Shown here piece after piece: positions 8,134 through 16,539 of a stretch of 64,000 nucleotides of DNA. Source of the stretch: Halalkalibacter akibai JCM 9157. GTDB taxonomy: Bacteria > Bacillota > Bacilli > Bacillales > Bacillaceae_D. Every line of letters starts with the position of its first letter. Within the stretch, counting starts at the first letter, position 1. Under the pieces are notes generated by a model. It had not been told where the DNA came from. It made no database searches and saw only the letters and a program-made list of their open reading frames with translations. The DNA lies in the NCBI RefSeq assembly GCF_000513135.1, contig NZ_BAUV01000006.1:105845-169844 (forward strand). The letters are read 5' to 3'. The translations under genes and the position numbers were made by a program.

Positions 8134-10302
8134 CTATAGACTAGCAAGGACAAATGTAGATAAAGGAGAAACTTGAACACAGTCTTCACCTATTTTGTCT
8201 AATGGTATCAGAGAAACACTAGAATCGTCAACGAATACTTGCCAATTCTTGTTCTCAGGAAGAAAAAAGTGTTGTTTGTCAAAAGATGCGTTGTGTATAA
8301 CAATGATGTCTTTCCAATCATCGAGTTTCCCTAAATCTTTTAATTGGTAAGCGATACATTGAGGTTCCGCTTTAATAATCTCAAGATGCTTGTTGATAAG
8401 TTCGTATGTTTCGAGTCTAAAGGCCGGATGGTTCCTTCTTATTCGAATCAGTTTTTGGACATATTCAACATGTTCGTTAAAATAAGCACGTTGGTTCCAA
8501 TCAAATGCATTAATCCAATCTGGTTGATTATAACTATTTTCAACACCATGCTTCGTCCTAAACCACTCTTGTCCGGCGTGAATAAACGGAATCCCTTGAG
8601 AAAGTAAAATGATAGATGTTGCTAACAGTTGTCTTTTTACCAGGAGTGAACGGCGTTCATATGGATGAACAAGCTTTAATTTATCCCATAATGTGTGATT
8701 ATCATGAGCTTCCACGTAATTGATTGCTTGTATCGGTTCTTTGAAATCGCCTATACTACCTTTTATTCCGTGTACAATAGCATGTGAATCTTTTTCATGT
8801 CCACTAATGAACCCCGGTTCCTTTATGTTAAAAGTACTGCCTTTTAAACCGTCACGAAATTTATCTTGAAAGAAACCAACCCCATCAAGCGCTAGCGCCT
8901 GCTCCATCACAGCCCTTTTTTCAACTGGATAAGCAGTAGGTAAATTCCATCCTTCACCGAAAATCAACACATCTTCATTTATTTTAGTCGCTTCTTCCCT
9001 TACTTGTTTCATCGTCTCTATATCTAAAATACCCATTAAATCAAAGCGAAATCCATCTACTCGGTATTCTTTCAACCAATAACAGATTGCATCAACGATC
9101 ATCTTTCGTGCCATTTTTCTTTCTGATGCAAAATCATTCCCTACCCCTGTACCATCACTAATTTCATTTTCAGGTGTATACCGAAAAAAGTATCCTGGCA
9201 CTAACAAATCTAAAGCAGATTCTTCCCAAATGTAAACATGATTAAAGACAACATCCATAATGACTCGTAATTGTTTTTCATGTAAAGCTGCAATTAACTG
9301 TTTAAACTCGCGTATTCGTTTTTGCCCATCGTAAGGGTCACTAGCATAACTTCCTTCAGGCACAAAAAAATGAGTCGTATCATAACCCCAATTATATTCA
9401 TCATCACGATTACTTTCATCGACACTTCCATACTCTTGAACAGGTAACAATTCAACATGTGTAATTCCTAAATTCGTTAAGTAATCTAGACCGGTTGCAA
9501 GCATGTCTTTGTCCTTTAGACCAGTTTCAGCTAACCCTAAATATCTACCTTTATTTTCTATCCCGTTTGTCGGGCTAATTGTAAAGTCTCTAATATGGAG
9601 CTCGTATATGACAACATCATTTTTAGTAAGATTAAAAAGATCAGGCCAATGGTCAGGCTCTGTCAAAGAAAGATCTCCAATCATGGCCTTTTCTCCATTT
9701 ACACATAGAAATTTGGCATAAGGATCAACCACTTGTCGCCAAGTTTGATTAACATAGACCTCAAAAAGATACCAATTACCTTCATGATTTCCTTCTAATT
9801 CAAGACGCCAAACTCCTTTTTCGTCCCGCTGACATGAATGAGCTACACCCTTTTCTTCATACCAATGCTGAAAAATAATTACATTTAACCTTGTCGCAGT
9901 TGGGGCCCAAACCGCAAAATTGGCTTTCTCTTTTTGATAGTGTACCCCTAGGTCCTTCCCATCGTAATAGAACAAATCATCAAACTCTTTTGTTCGAACA
10001 GCTTCCGTAATCTCCAGATAGCAAGCAATACCTTTATACATGACATAACTGTTTTCTCCAAAGGGGAATGGAAAACCTAGACTTAATTCCACCTTCTTCC
10101 CCTCCAAAACTATAACGTTTAAAGGATATTCTCCATCACTATTAATCATCGACCAACCATTTCTGTCTATTTCATGAGAACTTTCAACGATTACTCTAAT
10201 CGTGTCAACGGTTACAAGTTCAGCCTTTTCCAATCTATAATTGACAAATGGCTCCTTCTTTTGCTTCAATGATGAAAGCCCCCTAACTTTTTTAATCTTC
10301 AT
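8134..10302 (-). CDS. amyX: Type I pullulanase (AmyX)
   Basis: 722 residues, no signal peptide, so cytoplasmic debranching of alpha-1,6 linkages in glycogen or maltodextrin. An N-terminal beta domain and a CBM48-like region (KANFAVWAPTATRLNV, about 126-140) precede the GH13 barrel: YNWGYD at 303-308 (type I pullulanase signature, here followed by T where P is usual), DVVFNH at 350-355, nucleophile D421 in DGFRFD, acid/base E450 in FGEGWN, and VEAHDNHTLWD further on. A C-terminal beta-sandwich ends the protein. Ribosome site weak. It shares a 110-base divergent promoter region with purU, which holds a 10-bp inverted repeat. Confidence 0.92.
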   Translation of the reverse strand: MKIKKVRGLSSLKQKKEPFVNYRLEKAELVTVDTIRVIVESSHEIDRNGWSMINSDGEYPLNVIVLEGKKVELSLGFPFPFGENSYVMYKGIACYLEITEAVRTKEFDDLFYYDGKDLGVHYQKEKANFAVWAPTATRLNVIIFQHWYEEKGVAHSCQRDEKGVWRLELEGNHEGNWYLFEVYVNQTWRQVVDPYAKFLCVNGEKAMIGDLSLTEPDHWPDLFNLTKNDVVIYELHIRDFTISPTNGIENKGRYLGLAETGLKDKDMLATGLDYLTNLGITHVELLPVQEYGSVDESNRDDEYNWGYDTTHFFVPEGSYASDPYDGQKRIREFKQLIAALHEKQLRVIMDVVFNHVYIWEESALDLLVPGYFFRYTPENEISDGTGVGNDFASERKMARKMIVDAICYWLKEYRVDGFRFDLMGILDIETMKQVREEATKINEDVLIFGEGWNLPTAYPVEKRAVMEQALALDGVGFFQDKFRDGLKGSTFNIKEPGFISGHEKDSHAIVHGIKGSIGDFKEPIQAINYVEAHDNHTLWDKLKLVHPYERRSLLVKRQLLATSIILLSQGIPFIHAGQEWFRTKHGVENSYNQPDWINAFDWNQRAYFNEHVEYVQKLIRIRRNHPAFRLETYELINKHLEIIKAEPQCIAYQLKDLGKLDDWKDIIVIHNASFDKQHFFLPENKNWQVFVDDSSVSLIPLDKIGEDCVQVSPLSTFVLASL

Positions 10303-10321
10303 ATTTAATACTACTACACTA

Positions 10322-10349
10322 TGAACGAATGTAGAGAAGCATTCGTTCA
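10322..10349. promoter_or_regulatory. Inverted repeat in the amyX-purU divergent promoter region
   Basis: TGAACGAATG and CATTCGTTCA form a perfect 10-bp inverted repeat with 8 bases between the arms. No T-run follows on either strand, so it fits an operator better than a terminator. The binding protein is unknown. Confidence 0.5.
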
Positions 10350-10412
10350 GAAGAAAGTTCTATGTTATCGAGGAGATCGGTTAGGATTGAACTGAATTTT
10401 TGGAGGAAAAAA

Positions 10413-11279
10413 ATGAGTACGCAAACGAATATTAGAGCCAGATTATTAATTTCTTGTCACGATCAACCAGGAATTGTTTCAGCTGTTTCAACTTTTCTAC
10501 ACCAATACAAAGCAAACATTGTTCAATCAGATCAATATTCCACTGATCCATCCGGCGGAATGTTCTTCATGAGAATTGAGTTTGACCTATTTGAAGAAGG
10601 CTACGATTTCACCATTGTGCGTCAAGCTTTTGCTAACGTAGCGTCTTCTTTCAAAATGGAATGGAAGATGGACCTAGCATCCAGAAGAAAGAAAATGGCC
10701 GTCTTTGTCTCAAAAGAAGATCATTGTCTGCTTGAACTCCTTTGGAAATGGAGAGCCGGTGAGTTACCAGTTGATATTCCGCTTGTTATTAGTAATCATC
10801 CTACCCTTCAACAAGAGGTAGAGTCTTATGGAATCCCTTTTATCCATATCCCTGTTAAGAAAGATAACAAAGCAGAAGCAGAGCGTCAGGCAATAGACAA
10901 ACTTCTACAGCACGATGTAGATTTCATTGTACTTGCTAGATATATGCAAATCCTCTCTCCTGATTTTGTTGGTACATTCCCTAAGAGAATTATTAACATT
11001 CATCACTCTTTCTTACCTGCTTTCATTGGCGCTAACCCTTACGCCAAAGCTTTTGAACGTGGAGTGAAATTAATTGGTGCAACGGCCCATTATGTAACAA
11101 ACGACTTAGACGAAGGACCTATTATTGAGCAAGATATTCTTCGAGTCAATCATCGCTACACAACAGAACAATTACGAGTAGCCGGCAGACAAATTGAACG
11201 AATCGCATTATCAAGAGCTGTCGCTTGGCACACGAACGACCAAATCATCGTACACGGCAACAAAACAATTATTTTTTAA
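10413..11279 (+). CDS. purU: Formyltetrahydrofolate deformylase PurU
   Basis: 288 residues. Hydrolyses 10-formyl-THF to formate and THF, balancing one-carbon pools and feeding formate to purine synthesis. ATG at 10413 follows TGGAGG; an upstream in-frame extension lacks a ribosome site. The N-terminal ACT domain (about 8-85, LLISCHDQPGIV) is followed by a formyltransferase fold (from about 93) with the catalytic triad N195, H197 (INIHHSFLPAF) and D233 (DLDEGPII). The gene does not belong to this position in B. subtilis, where its homologue is elsewhere, so it is a local insertion. It is divergent from amyX and followed by a dispersed repeat rather than a standard terminator. Confidence 0.92.
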   Translation: MSTQTNIRARLLISCHDQPGIVSAVSTFLHQYKANIVQSDQYSTDPSGGMFFMRIEFDLFEEGYDFTIVRQAFANVASSFKMEWKMDLASRRKKMAVFVSKEDHCLLELLWKWRAGELPVDIPLVISNHPTLQQEVESYGIPFIHIPVKKDNKAEAERQAIDKLLQHDVDFIVLARYMQILSPDFVGTFPKRIINIHHSFLPAFIGANPYAKAFERGVKLIGATAHYVTNDLDEGPIIEQDILRVNHRYTTEQLRVAGRQIERIALSRAVAWHTNDQIIVHGNKTIIF

Positions 11280-11323
11280 AAGATTTCGTAGTGATTGTTG
11301 CTATTGATATTCGATGCCAACTA

Positions 11324-11450
11324 AAGTGTAATGGAGCGGAAGGCACTTGACTCCTGCGGGAAAAAGAGGAAGGGCAAGACCACACAGACGGACGTCGTGA
11401 GGGCTTGGCTCCTCCCCGCGGAAAGCAAGTGCCTGTAGCGCAATGGAACG
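11324..11450 (-). repeat. Dispersed structured repeat, copy 2
   Basis: Reverse orientation to copy 1: begins AATGGAGCGGAAGGCACTTG, has ACTCCTGCGGGAAAAAG and CCTCCCCGCGGAAAGC arms and ends GCGCAATGGAACG. The TTGTTGCTATTGATATTCG flank upstream (11295-11313) is shared with copies 3, 6 and 7. It lies between convergent purU and the HicB-like gene. Confidence 0.85.
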
Positions 11451-11460
11451 GCGTTTAGGA

Positions 11461-11503
11461 AAAAATGTCTCAAAAAGTTCAATAACTTTTTGAGACATTT
11501 TTT
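11461..11503. terminator. Bidirectional intrinsic terminator
   Basis: Perfect inverted repeat AAAAATGTCTCAAAAAGT / ACTTTTTGAGACATTTTT with a 6-7 base loop, between purU plus repeat copy 2 and the HicB-like gene. Confidence 0.85.
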
Positions 11504-11505
11504 AT

Positions 11506-11817
11506 CTACAACTTTTTAAGCTCTAAATTAATATAATTAAACTCACTTTCCTCCATAGGAGGATCCAAATAGATAATGTGAGCTCCTTCTTTGATTTCTG
11601 GTAATGAATAATCCCCATAGTGTTTAATCCAAAGTTGCAGTGATTCAACTAAATGACTTCTTGCTTCTCTAACCGTATCTCCAAAACTGACACATCCATC
11701 TAGATCAACCATTTCTATCATAATCTCTGAACCACCACACCAGTTATTCACTTTTTGAACTCTCCATGTGAAATCGCTTATCTGATATGGTTCAAATGTG
11801 ATTGGTGTCTCTTTCAC
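11506..11817 (-). CDS. HicB-like protein without a HicA partner
   Basis: 103 residues. The central part VDLDGCVSFGDTVREARSHLVESLQLWI has the form of the HicB partial RNase H fold (D-L-x-G-C-V-S-x-G-D-T), and the C-terminus is acidic. A classical HicB antitoxin has a HicA toxin gene beside it and often a C-terminal DNA-binding domain; neither is present here. The neighbour upstream is the YtlQ-like gene, 21 bases away, so the two are probably co-transcribed. It may be a domesticated HicB-fold protein rather than an antitoxin. Confidence 0.6.
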   Translation of the reverse strand: MKETPITFEPYQISDFTWRVQKVNNWCGGSEIMIEMVDLDGCVSFGDTVREARSHLVESLQLWIKHYGDYSLPEIKEGAHIIYLDPPMEESEFNYINLELKKL

Positions 11818-11838
11818 TATACTCCTCCTCCAGCAAAT

Positions 11839-12762
11839 CTATTCTTGTTCGTGTTTATCCTCGATAGCTTCATTTTCTTCCTCTGATTCTTGCTGGGCCG
11901 TATAGCAATAGTCAAGAAGAGCTGATGTTACTTTCATTTGTTGATTTTTAATGGGCGAAGGATGCTTTTGTAGCTTCTCTTTCCAAGCCTGAAACGTTCT
12001 TTTATCTATTAAATCAACTTTGGTCCCTTGGATTTTATGATCTATAATGCTATTTGGACTAATGACTACATTTTTTATAGGGAAGGAAAGGTCATTTTCC
12101 TGTAAAATAGGCTTGATAATTCCTGTCATTCTCTGTAATGATACCAATGGGCTAATTCGTTTCTTACGAGTTTGATTGACAAACTCTATCCAGAAGCGTT
12201 CAGAACTTGCTTCAAATACACTGTGTTCTGATCCATCTAACAAGGTAATACAATAGATTTCTGTTGGACTTATTAAGATAATATCTAGTTCTACTGGAGC
12301 CTTTTTAACAGAAAAAACAGGTTTATACATAAGAAAGTAATTATCAGGAATTTGTTGCGTAAAAAATTTTAACCAAGAGTCTCTTTTATATTGCGGCTGT
12401 AAAGTAGATTCCCCTAACAAAGACGAACTTGCCCATCTTAATTGTGAATGAAACAATTCCTCTATGAAATTCGCTCTAACCTGCTCTAGAGAGAATGTCG
12501 GTTGGTTAGATTGGATATCCACATGTGTTGAAAGATCTTTCTTGTTTTTCTTTCCCCATTTTCGTAACCTATCAAAAAATCTAGACGTTTCTCCTTCCTC
12601 CTCTTGATAATCGTCTTGAAAAGATTCATATTGCATTTGTTCCCATTCTGATTTTAAATAATACCATCTTTCTTTTTTCATACGAGTATACTGACTCGGA
12701 TAGCGATTCAAATCAAATTGATAACGTGAGATATAATCTTCAAGCTTAATTAAATGAGCCAT
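11839..12762 (-). CDS. ytlQ: YtlQ-like protein with nuclease-related (NERD-like) character
   Basis: 307 residues, soluble. The N-terminal 95 residues are charged and helical (YYLKSEWEQMQYESF) and probably extended. The middle part, from about 145, includes FSVKKAPVELDIILISPTEIYCI, which resembles the D-x-(D/E)-x-hydrophobic core strands of NERD/PD-(D/E)XK-like domains, and NVVISPNSIIDHKIQ downstream. Position beside thpR/ytlP matches ytlQ of B. subtilis. The nuclease relationship is weak by eye; no catalytic activity should be assumed. The C-terminus is strongly acidic. Overlap or short spacing suggests a transcript with the HicB-like gene. Confidence 0.6.
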   Translation of the reverse strand: MAHLIKLEDYISRYQFDLNRYPSQYTRMKKERWYYLKSEWEQMQYESFQDDYQEEEGETSRFFDRLRKWGKKNKKDLSTHVDIQSNQPTFSLEQVRANFIEELFHSQLRWASSSLLGESTLQPQYKRDSWLKFFTQQIPDNYFLMYKPVFSVKKAPVELDIILISPTEIYCITLLDGSEHSVFEASSERFWIEFVNQTRKKRISPLVSLQRMTGIIKPILQENDLSFPIKNVVISPNSIIDHKIQGTKVDLIDKRTFQAWKEKLQKHPSPIKNQQMKVTSALLDYCYTAQQESEEENEAIEDKHEQE

Positions 12763-12786
12763 ACTCGTCCTCCCCCTACCTCTATG

Positions 12787-13467
12787 TTAATAAAATATAA
12801 TGACTAAAACTGGTCCGATAATTGAAACGATAACTGCACTTATTGTCATAGCAATTGAGCTAGCAGCTCCTTGACTTTCACTATTCTCTAACACCTTTGC
12901 CGTTCCAATCGCGTGTGACGCACAACCAATTCCAATTGCTTTTCCAATCTCATTTTTAATTTTAAACCACTTATAAACATATGGTGATAGAACAGCTCCC
13001 CCAATTCCCGCAACCATTACAAATACAGCTGCTAAAGGTGGAATACCTCCTATTGCCAATGCGACATCCATAGCAACTGGAGTCGTTACAGATTTTGGTA
13101 TCAGCGAAAAGATGAGCTCTTTATCTATACCAAGCATCATAGCTAATAGCAAGCCGCTCAACATTCCAACCATCGCACCAACACTAACACTAATTATAAT
13201 AGAATATAAATGCTCTTTTAACATCTTCATTTGTCGATAAAGAGGATAAGCTAACGCTACTACAGCAGGACCTAGTAATAACTCTATCCAACGACCACCG
13301 CTATAATACGTTTCGTAAGGGATTCCTGCTAGAACAAGTATAATGACCATACAAAAAGTTGAGACAAGAATCGGCAAAGTAAAAGGAAACGGAAAACGTT
13401 CATAAAGCTTTTTTGCACCTAAATACATTAATATTGTCAGTAAAATAAAACCCAAAACATTAATCAT
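12787..13467 (-). CDS. LrgB/CidB family membrane protein
   Basis: 226 residues with about six to seven membrane spans. The GIPYETYYSGGRWIELLLGPAVVALAYPLY stretch and the PKSVTTPVAMDVA / IGIGCASHAIGTAK segments are the family hallmarks. Members act with CidA/LrgA proteins in controlling murein hydrolase activity and autolysis; some relatives transport pyruvate or glycolate, so a carboxylate transporter is an alternative. Starts with ATG overlapping the stop of the upstream cidA/lrgA-like gene (ATGA), indicating translational coupling. Confidence 0.88.
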   Translation of the reverse strand: MINVLGFILLTILMYLGAKKLYERFPFPFTLPILVSTFCMVIILVLAGIPYETYYSGGRWIELLLGPAVVALAYPLYRQMKMLKEHLYSIIISVSVGAMVGMLSGLLLAMMLGIDKELIFSLIPKSVTTPVAMDVALAIGGIPPLAAVFVMVAGIGGAVLSPYVYKWFKIKNEIGKAIGIGCASHAIGTAKVLENSESQGAASSIAMTISAVIVSIIGPVLVIIFY

Positions 13468-13835
13468 TGTTTATTTTGTTCCTCTTTTCTCTTCACTAAT
13501 TTTTCTCCAATATAACCTGTTACTACCATTACCATAATTGTACTTATAAGAGAAATGAAGATTAATAGAATTCCTTTACCAGCAAAAAGATCAAGATACA
13601 GCAGTATGCCTACTGTTACCGGTAAAAATAAAAGAGGCAAATGTTTTATTAGAAAAGTTGATCCAGCATCCACAAACCGAACTGGAATGATTTTGAAATT
13701 TAAAGCTAGAAATAAAAGCAGCATGCCAATCATGCTGCCAGGTACCGATAAGGAGAGAAATTTCTGAATCCAAACCCCAACTAAGTAAAAGCCGGTTAAT
13801 ATAGCAATCTGATAAAGTAATATTAAAAATTTCAT
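13464..13835 (-). CDS. CidA/LrgA family holin-like protein
   Basis: 123 residues, four predicted membrane spans, beginning MKFLILLYQIAILTGFYLVG. This ATG is chosen because GGAGATCGAG lies upstream and it overlaps the thpR stop in an ATGA. The PGSMIGMLLLFLAL motif and the LLFLPVTVGILLYLDLF stretch are characteristic of the family. It is expected to form a membrane complex with the downstream LrgB-like protein. Whether the pair promotes (Cid) or inhibits (Lrg) lysis cannot be read from sequence; no LytSR or CidR regulator is nearby. Confidence 0.88.
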   Translation of the reverse strand: MKFLILLYQIAILTGFYLVGVWIQKFLSLSVPGSMIGMLLLFLALNFKIIPVRFVDAGSTFLIKHLPLLFLPVTVGILLYLDLFAGKGILLIFISLISTIMVMVVTGYIGEKLVKRKEEQNKQ

Positions 13836-14386
13836 TCTCGATCTCCAGTTAATGAAAAAGAGTAAATCTCCTTGTATTTTGGTTCTTCTGTTAAGACGCT
13901 TTTGTAAAGAATTATGTTTTCTACTTTCCATTCAAGTTGCAAGGTATTGCCACTGTTCCCTTCCTCATTGTAGCTATCTAAGCCAACCCATTTTCTTGCA
14001 AGGGTAATATGAGGCGAGAACGGCCTTTTTTCTAAAACGAATCCTGCTTCTTCACAAAGCTCATAAACTTTGTTTCTAAGGTCGTGTAGCTTTGGTTGAT
14101 CTTTAACTCCCATCCAAAAAATTCTCGGTTCAGTTTTCTTTCCGTAAGTTCCTAAAGAAGATAATTGCAAGGAGAATGGATGCATGTCTGATAATATTTT
14201 TTGTCCATTTTGATTGATGTATTCAAGCTGCTCGTTTGTACAAGCTCCCAGAAAAACAAGTGTTAAATGAAGGTCTTCCTCATGAACCCAACGCTTGAAA
14301 GGATAAGATTCTTTCTTAAAGGTTTTTTTCAGTTCTTTTTTTATTTCAGTAGGTAGGGGAACTGCTATAAAATAATGAGATTGCAT
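13832..14386 (-). CDS. thpR: RNA 2',3'-cyclic phosphodiesterase ThpR (YtlP)
   Basis: 184 residues of the 2H phosphoesterase superfamily. It hydrolyses 2',3'-cyclic phosphate ends of RNA to 2'-phosphates (older name 2'-5' RNA ligase). Both catalytic motifs are visible: HLTLVFLG near residue 40 and HITLARK near residue 123. The ATG at 14386 is chosen over a TTG six codons upstream because AGGAAGGTG precedes it by a normal distance. The stop overlaps the start of the holin-like gene, so the three genes form a coupled operon, although no functional connection between them is known. Confidence 0.9.
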   Translation of the reverse strand: MQSHYFIAVPLPTEIKKELKKTFKKESYPFKRWVHEEDLHLTLVFLGACTNEQLEYINQNGQKILSDMHPFSLQLSSLGTYGKKTEPRIFWMGVKDQPKLHDLRNKVYELCEEAGFVLEKRPFSPHITLARKWVGLDSYNEEGNSGNTLQLEWKVENIILYKSVLTEEPKYKEIYSFSLTGDRE

Positions 14387-14481
14387 TCCAAACACCTTCC
14401 TCAAAGTTTCTCTTTGTATGTTGTACTATTGTTAGTTGGTTTAGTCAATATCGTTATGTTAAGTTCCCTTCTAATTAGAAT

Positions 14482-14513
14482 AAAGAGCGCCGGAATGTAC
14501 CAATGCGCTCTTC
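14482..14513 (-). terminator. Intrinsic terminator after pepV
   Basis: AAGAGCGC / GCGCTCTT stem with a 14-base loop, followed by TTATTCT on the minus strand. Confidence 0.65.
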
Positions 14514-14548
14514 ATAATAAGATAAGTAAAATTTAATTAAACGTTTGA

Positions 14549-15961
14549 TTAAGCATCCTTTGCTAATTCATAAATGGCCTCTGCATATAAAGCAGTCATG
14601 CGAAACAAATCATCAATGTCAATAAATTCATTTTTTTTATGAGCCACATCTTCACGTCCAGGAAACATTGGACCAAATGCTACCCCTGTTGAAAGCGATC
14701 TGGCATAAGTTCCACCACCGATTGCAAGTAATGTCGGTTCTTCTCCGGTTTGTCTCTTATAAACAGATTGTAGTGTCTGTATAAGTGGGTGTTCTTTTTC
14801 TACATAATTCGGTTCCATATGATCATGAATAGTGAAGATAGCCTGTTGTTCTAAAGCTTTCTTGTTTAATCGGTTAAAACAATCGTCAAAAGAAGCAGTT
14901 ACCGGGTAACGGATGTTTAACCCTACCTGCGCTTCTCCCTTGTCTTTAAATTGCATTAACCCTAAATTAACGGTTAACGGTCCTGAAACGTCATCTGATA
15001 GAGCAATTCCAAGTGTGTTTCCTTGTTGGTCACTATGTTCGACAATAAAATTTAAAAAGGCATTAGCCGAATTTTGAAAAACGAATTGAGTCAAAAACTT
15101 AGTTAAATACACACCCGCATTTAAGCCGTTTTCAGGAGTAGAACCATGCGCCGCCACTCCCTCATAAATAAGATGTAACAAGTCACCCGTTTGTTCAACT
15201 TGACCATTGTGTTGATTTTTTTGCAGATACAGGTTGAATTTAGTTGCCATTTCAACTAACTGTTTTTCTTCTCCATTTATGGAAACAACAGCTTTGTCAG
15301 GCACCATATTAAAACGCTCCCCAGATTGAAAACTAATCAACGTCAACTCAGAATAATCATTTTCCTCATGATTATTCCAGTTAAATGACACATCTGTAAT
15401 GCCCTTTTCCGCATGAATAATAGGGAAATCTGCATCTGGAGCAAAACCTAGTGTCGGCATTTCTTCATGCTTAAAATAGTGCTCAACACATCGCCAATTA
15501 CTCTCTTCATCTGTTCCTAGAATCATTCGAACTCTTTTATGTAGCGGTAACTGTAATTCTTTCACAATCTCCATAGCCCAAAAAGCAGCCATCGTTGGTC
15601 CCTTGTTATCAATAGCGCCACGAGCAAATATTTTATTTTCTCGAATCTCGGCCGCAAACGGAGCGGAAACCCAACCATCGCCTGTAGGAACAACATCAAT
15701 ATGACATAAGATCCCTACACTTTCTGCGCCCTCTCCCATTTCAACTACTCCAGCATACCCATCAATATTTTTTACATAAAATTGATGTTCTTTTCCTTTA
15801 TTTAACATGTGCAAAAGTGCTTTGGAAATACCTGCCCCAAAAGGTTGGGTTTCAGTTGCTGTCGTTTCGTCTAAAACACTGTTAATACGCAGAAATTCCT
15901 GTGTATCTTGGATGATATGCTGTTTTCTTTTCTCTACTTCTTGAAGCCAATTGACGTTCAC
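14549..15961 (-). CDS. pepV: Dipeptidase PepV (M20 family, YtjP)
   Basis: 470 residues from a GTG at 15961 preceded by AGAGGTGATG; the frame continues upstream but without a ribosome site. M20 metallopeptidase: the ILCHIDVVPTGDGW segment (metal His and catalytic Asp), GAIDNKGPT (bridging Asp), ILGTDEESNW (general base Glu and metal Glu) and a C-terminal metal His (DVAHKKNE) are all present. The internal lid/dimerisation domain lies at about 190-350 and contains the GVAAHGSTPENGLNA motif. Cytoplasmic; cleaves dipeptides, including beta-Ala-His types. Divergent from ytzE. Confidence 0.9.
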   Translation of the reverse strand: MNVNWLQEVEKRKQHIIQDTQEFLRINSVLDETTATETQPFGAGISKALLHMLNKGKEHQFYVKNIDGYAGVVEMGEGAESVGILCHIDVVPTGDGWVSAPFAAEIRENKIFARGAIDNKGPTMAAFWAMEIVKELQLPLHKRVRMILGTDEESNWRCVEHYFKHEEMPTLGFAPDADFPIIHAEKGITDVSFNWNNHEENDYSELTLISFQSGERFNMVPDKAVVSINGEEKQLVEMATKFNLYLQKNQHNGQVEQTGDLLHLIYEGVAAHGSTPENGLNAGVYLTKFLTQFVFQNSANAFLNFIVEHSDQQGNTLGIALSDDVSGPLTVNLGLMQFKDKGEAQVGLNIRYPVTASFDDCFNRLNKKALEQQAIFTIHDHMEPNYVEKEHPLIQTLQSVYKRQTGEEPTLLAIGGGTYARSLSTGVAFGPMFPGREDVAHKKNEFIDIDDLFRMTALYAEAIYELAKDA

Positions 15962-16115
15962 TACTTCATCACCTCTACCATAATTACGGAATATAATCAT
16001 ACAAGTATTTTGCATCAAAGAGTAAATTAATGTAAAATGTAGACAATAAGAAAAGACCAACTCACTTGTCTAATACAACATTACCTTTCAGCTTCACGAA
16101 AAGCAATAAAGGCAG

Positions 16116-16131
16116 AAGAGAAGCTTCTCTT
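16116..16131. promoter_or_regulatory. 16-bp palindrome in the pepV-ytzE divergent region
   Basis: Perfect palindrome (AAGAGAAG and its complement, no spacer). A second inverted pair, ATCATGAC (16189-16196) and GTCATGAT (16221-16228), lies closer to ytzE. Either could be an operator, perhaps for YtzE itself; no regulator can be named. Confidence 0.35.
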
Positions 16132-16248
16132 ATTTATCTTTACTTTTCAGAACATTCTCACTGTATTTGTAATGTTCATGCATGTTTTATCATGACATTA
16201 CATAGTATCTAGTAACTAAAGTCATGATTCTGAATAAGGAGTGGTTAT

Positions 16249-16467
16249 TTGAAAACTTCAACTGATCGTATGCTGACTCGTATTAAGTCTATCTACCTTT
16301 ACATTAAACAAAGGGGGACCGTCACAACGAATGAACTAGTTGAAGAATTCGGCATCACCCAACGGACGATTCAACGCGATTTAAATGTGCTAGAGTATAA
16401 TAATCTCGTTGAAAGCCCTTCTCGGGGCAAGTGGAATGCAACAAATAAGAAAACAAAAGTATCTTAA
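16249..16467 (+). CDS. ytzE: YtzE-like DeoR-type HTH regulator
   Basis: 72 residues starting at a TTG preceded by AAGGAGTGG. It is a free-standing winged helix-turn-helix of the DeoR type: GTVTTNELVEEFGITQRTIQRDLNVLEYNNLVE gives the recognition helix at about residues 35-50 and a basic wing after it. No effector domain follows, so this is a short, single-domain DNA-binding protein like B. subtilis YtzE. Targets are unknown; autoregulation through the palindromes upstream is a reasonable guess. Confidence 0.85.
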   Translation: MKTSTDRMLTRIKSIYLYIKQRGTVTTNELVEEFGITQRTIQRDLNVLEYNNLVESPSRGKWNATNKKTKVS

Positions 16468-16481
16468 TATGAAATGAGAAA

Positions 16482-16530
16482 GAAAAGGCTGATTCGATTG
16501 TCCAAGACACCCGAAACGCCTTTTTTTCTT
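16482..16530 (+). terminator. Intrinsic terminator after ytzE
   Basis: AAAAGGC / GCCTTTT outer stem plus inner TTCG / CGAA pairing, followed by a T-run. It also lies next to the stop of the pseudouridine synthase on the other strand. Confidence 0.75.
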
Positions 16531-16539
16531 ATTAACTAT

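Noticed and set aside
11506..12762. HicAB toxin-antitoxin system
   Set aside because: The neighbour is a 307-residue YtlQ-like protein, not the small dsRBD-like HicA.
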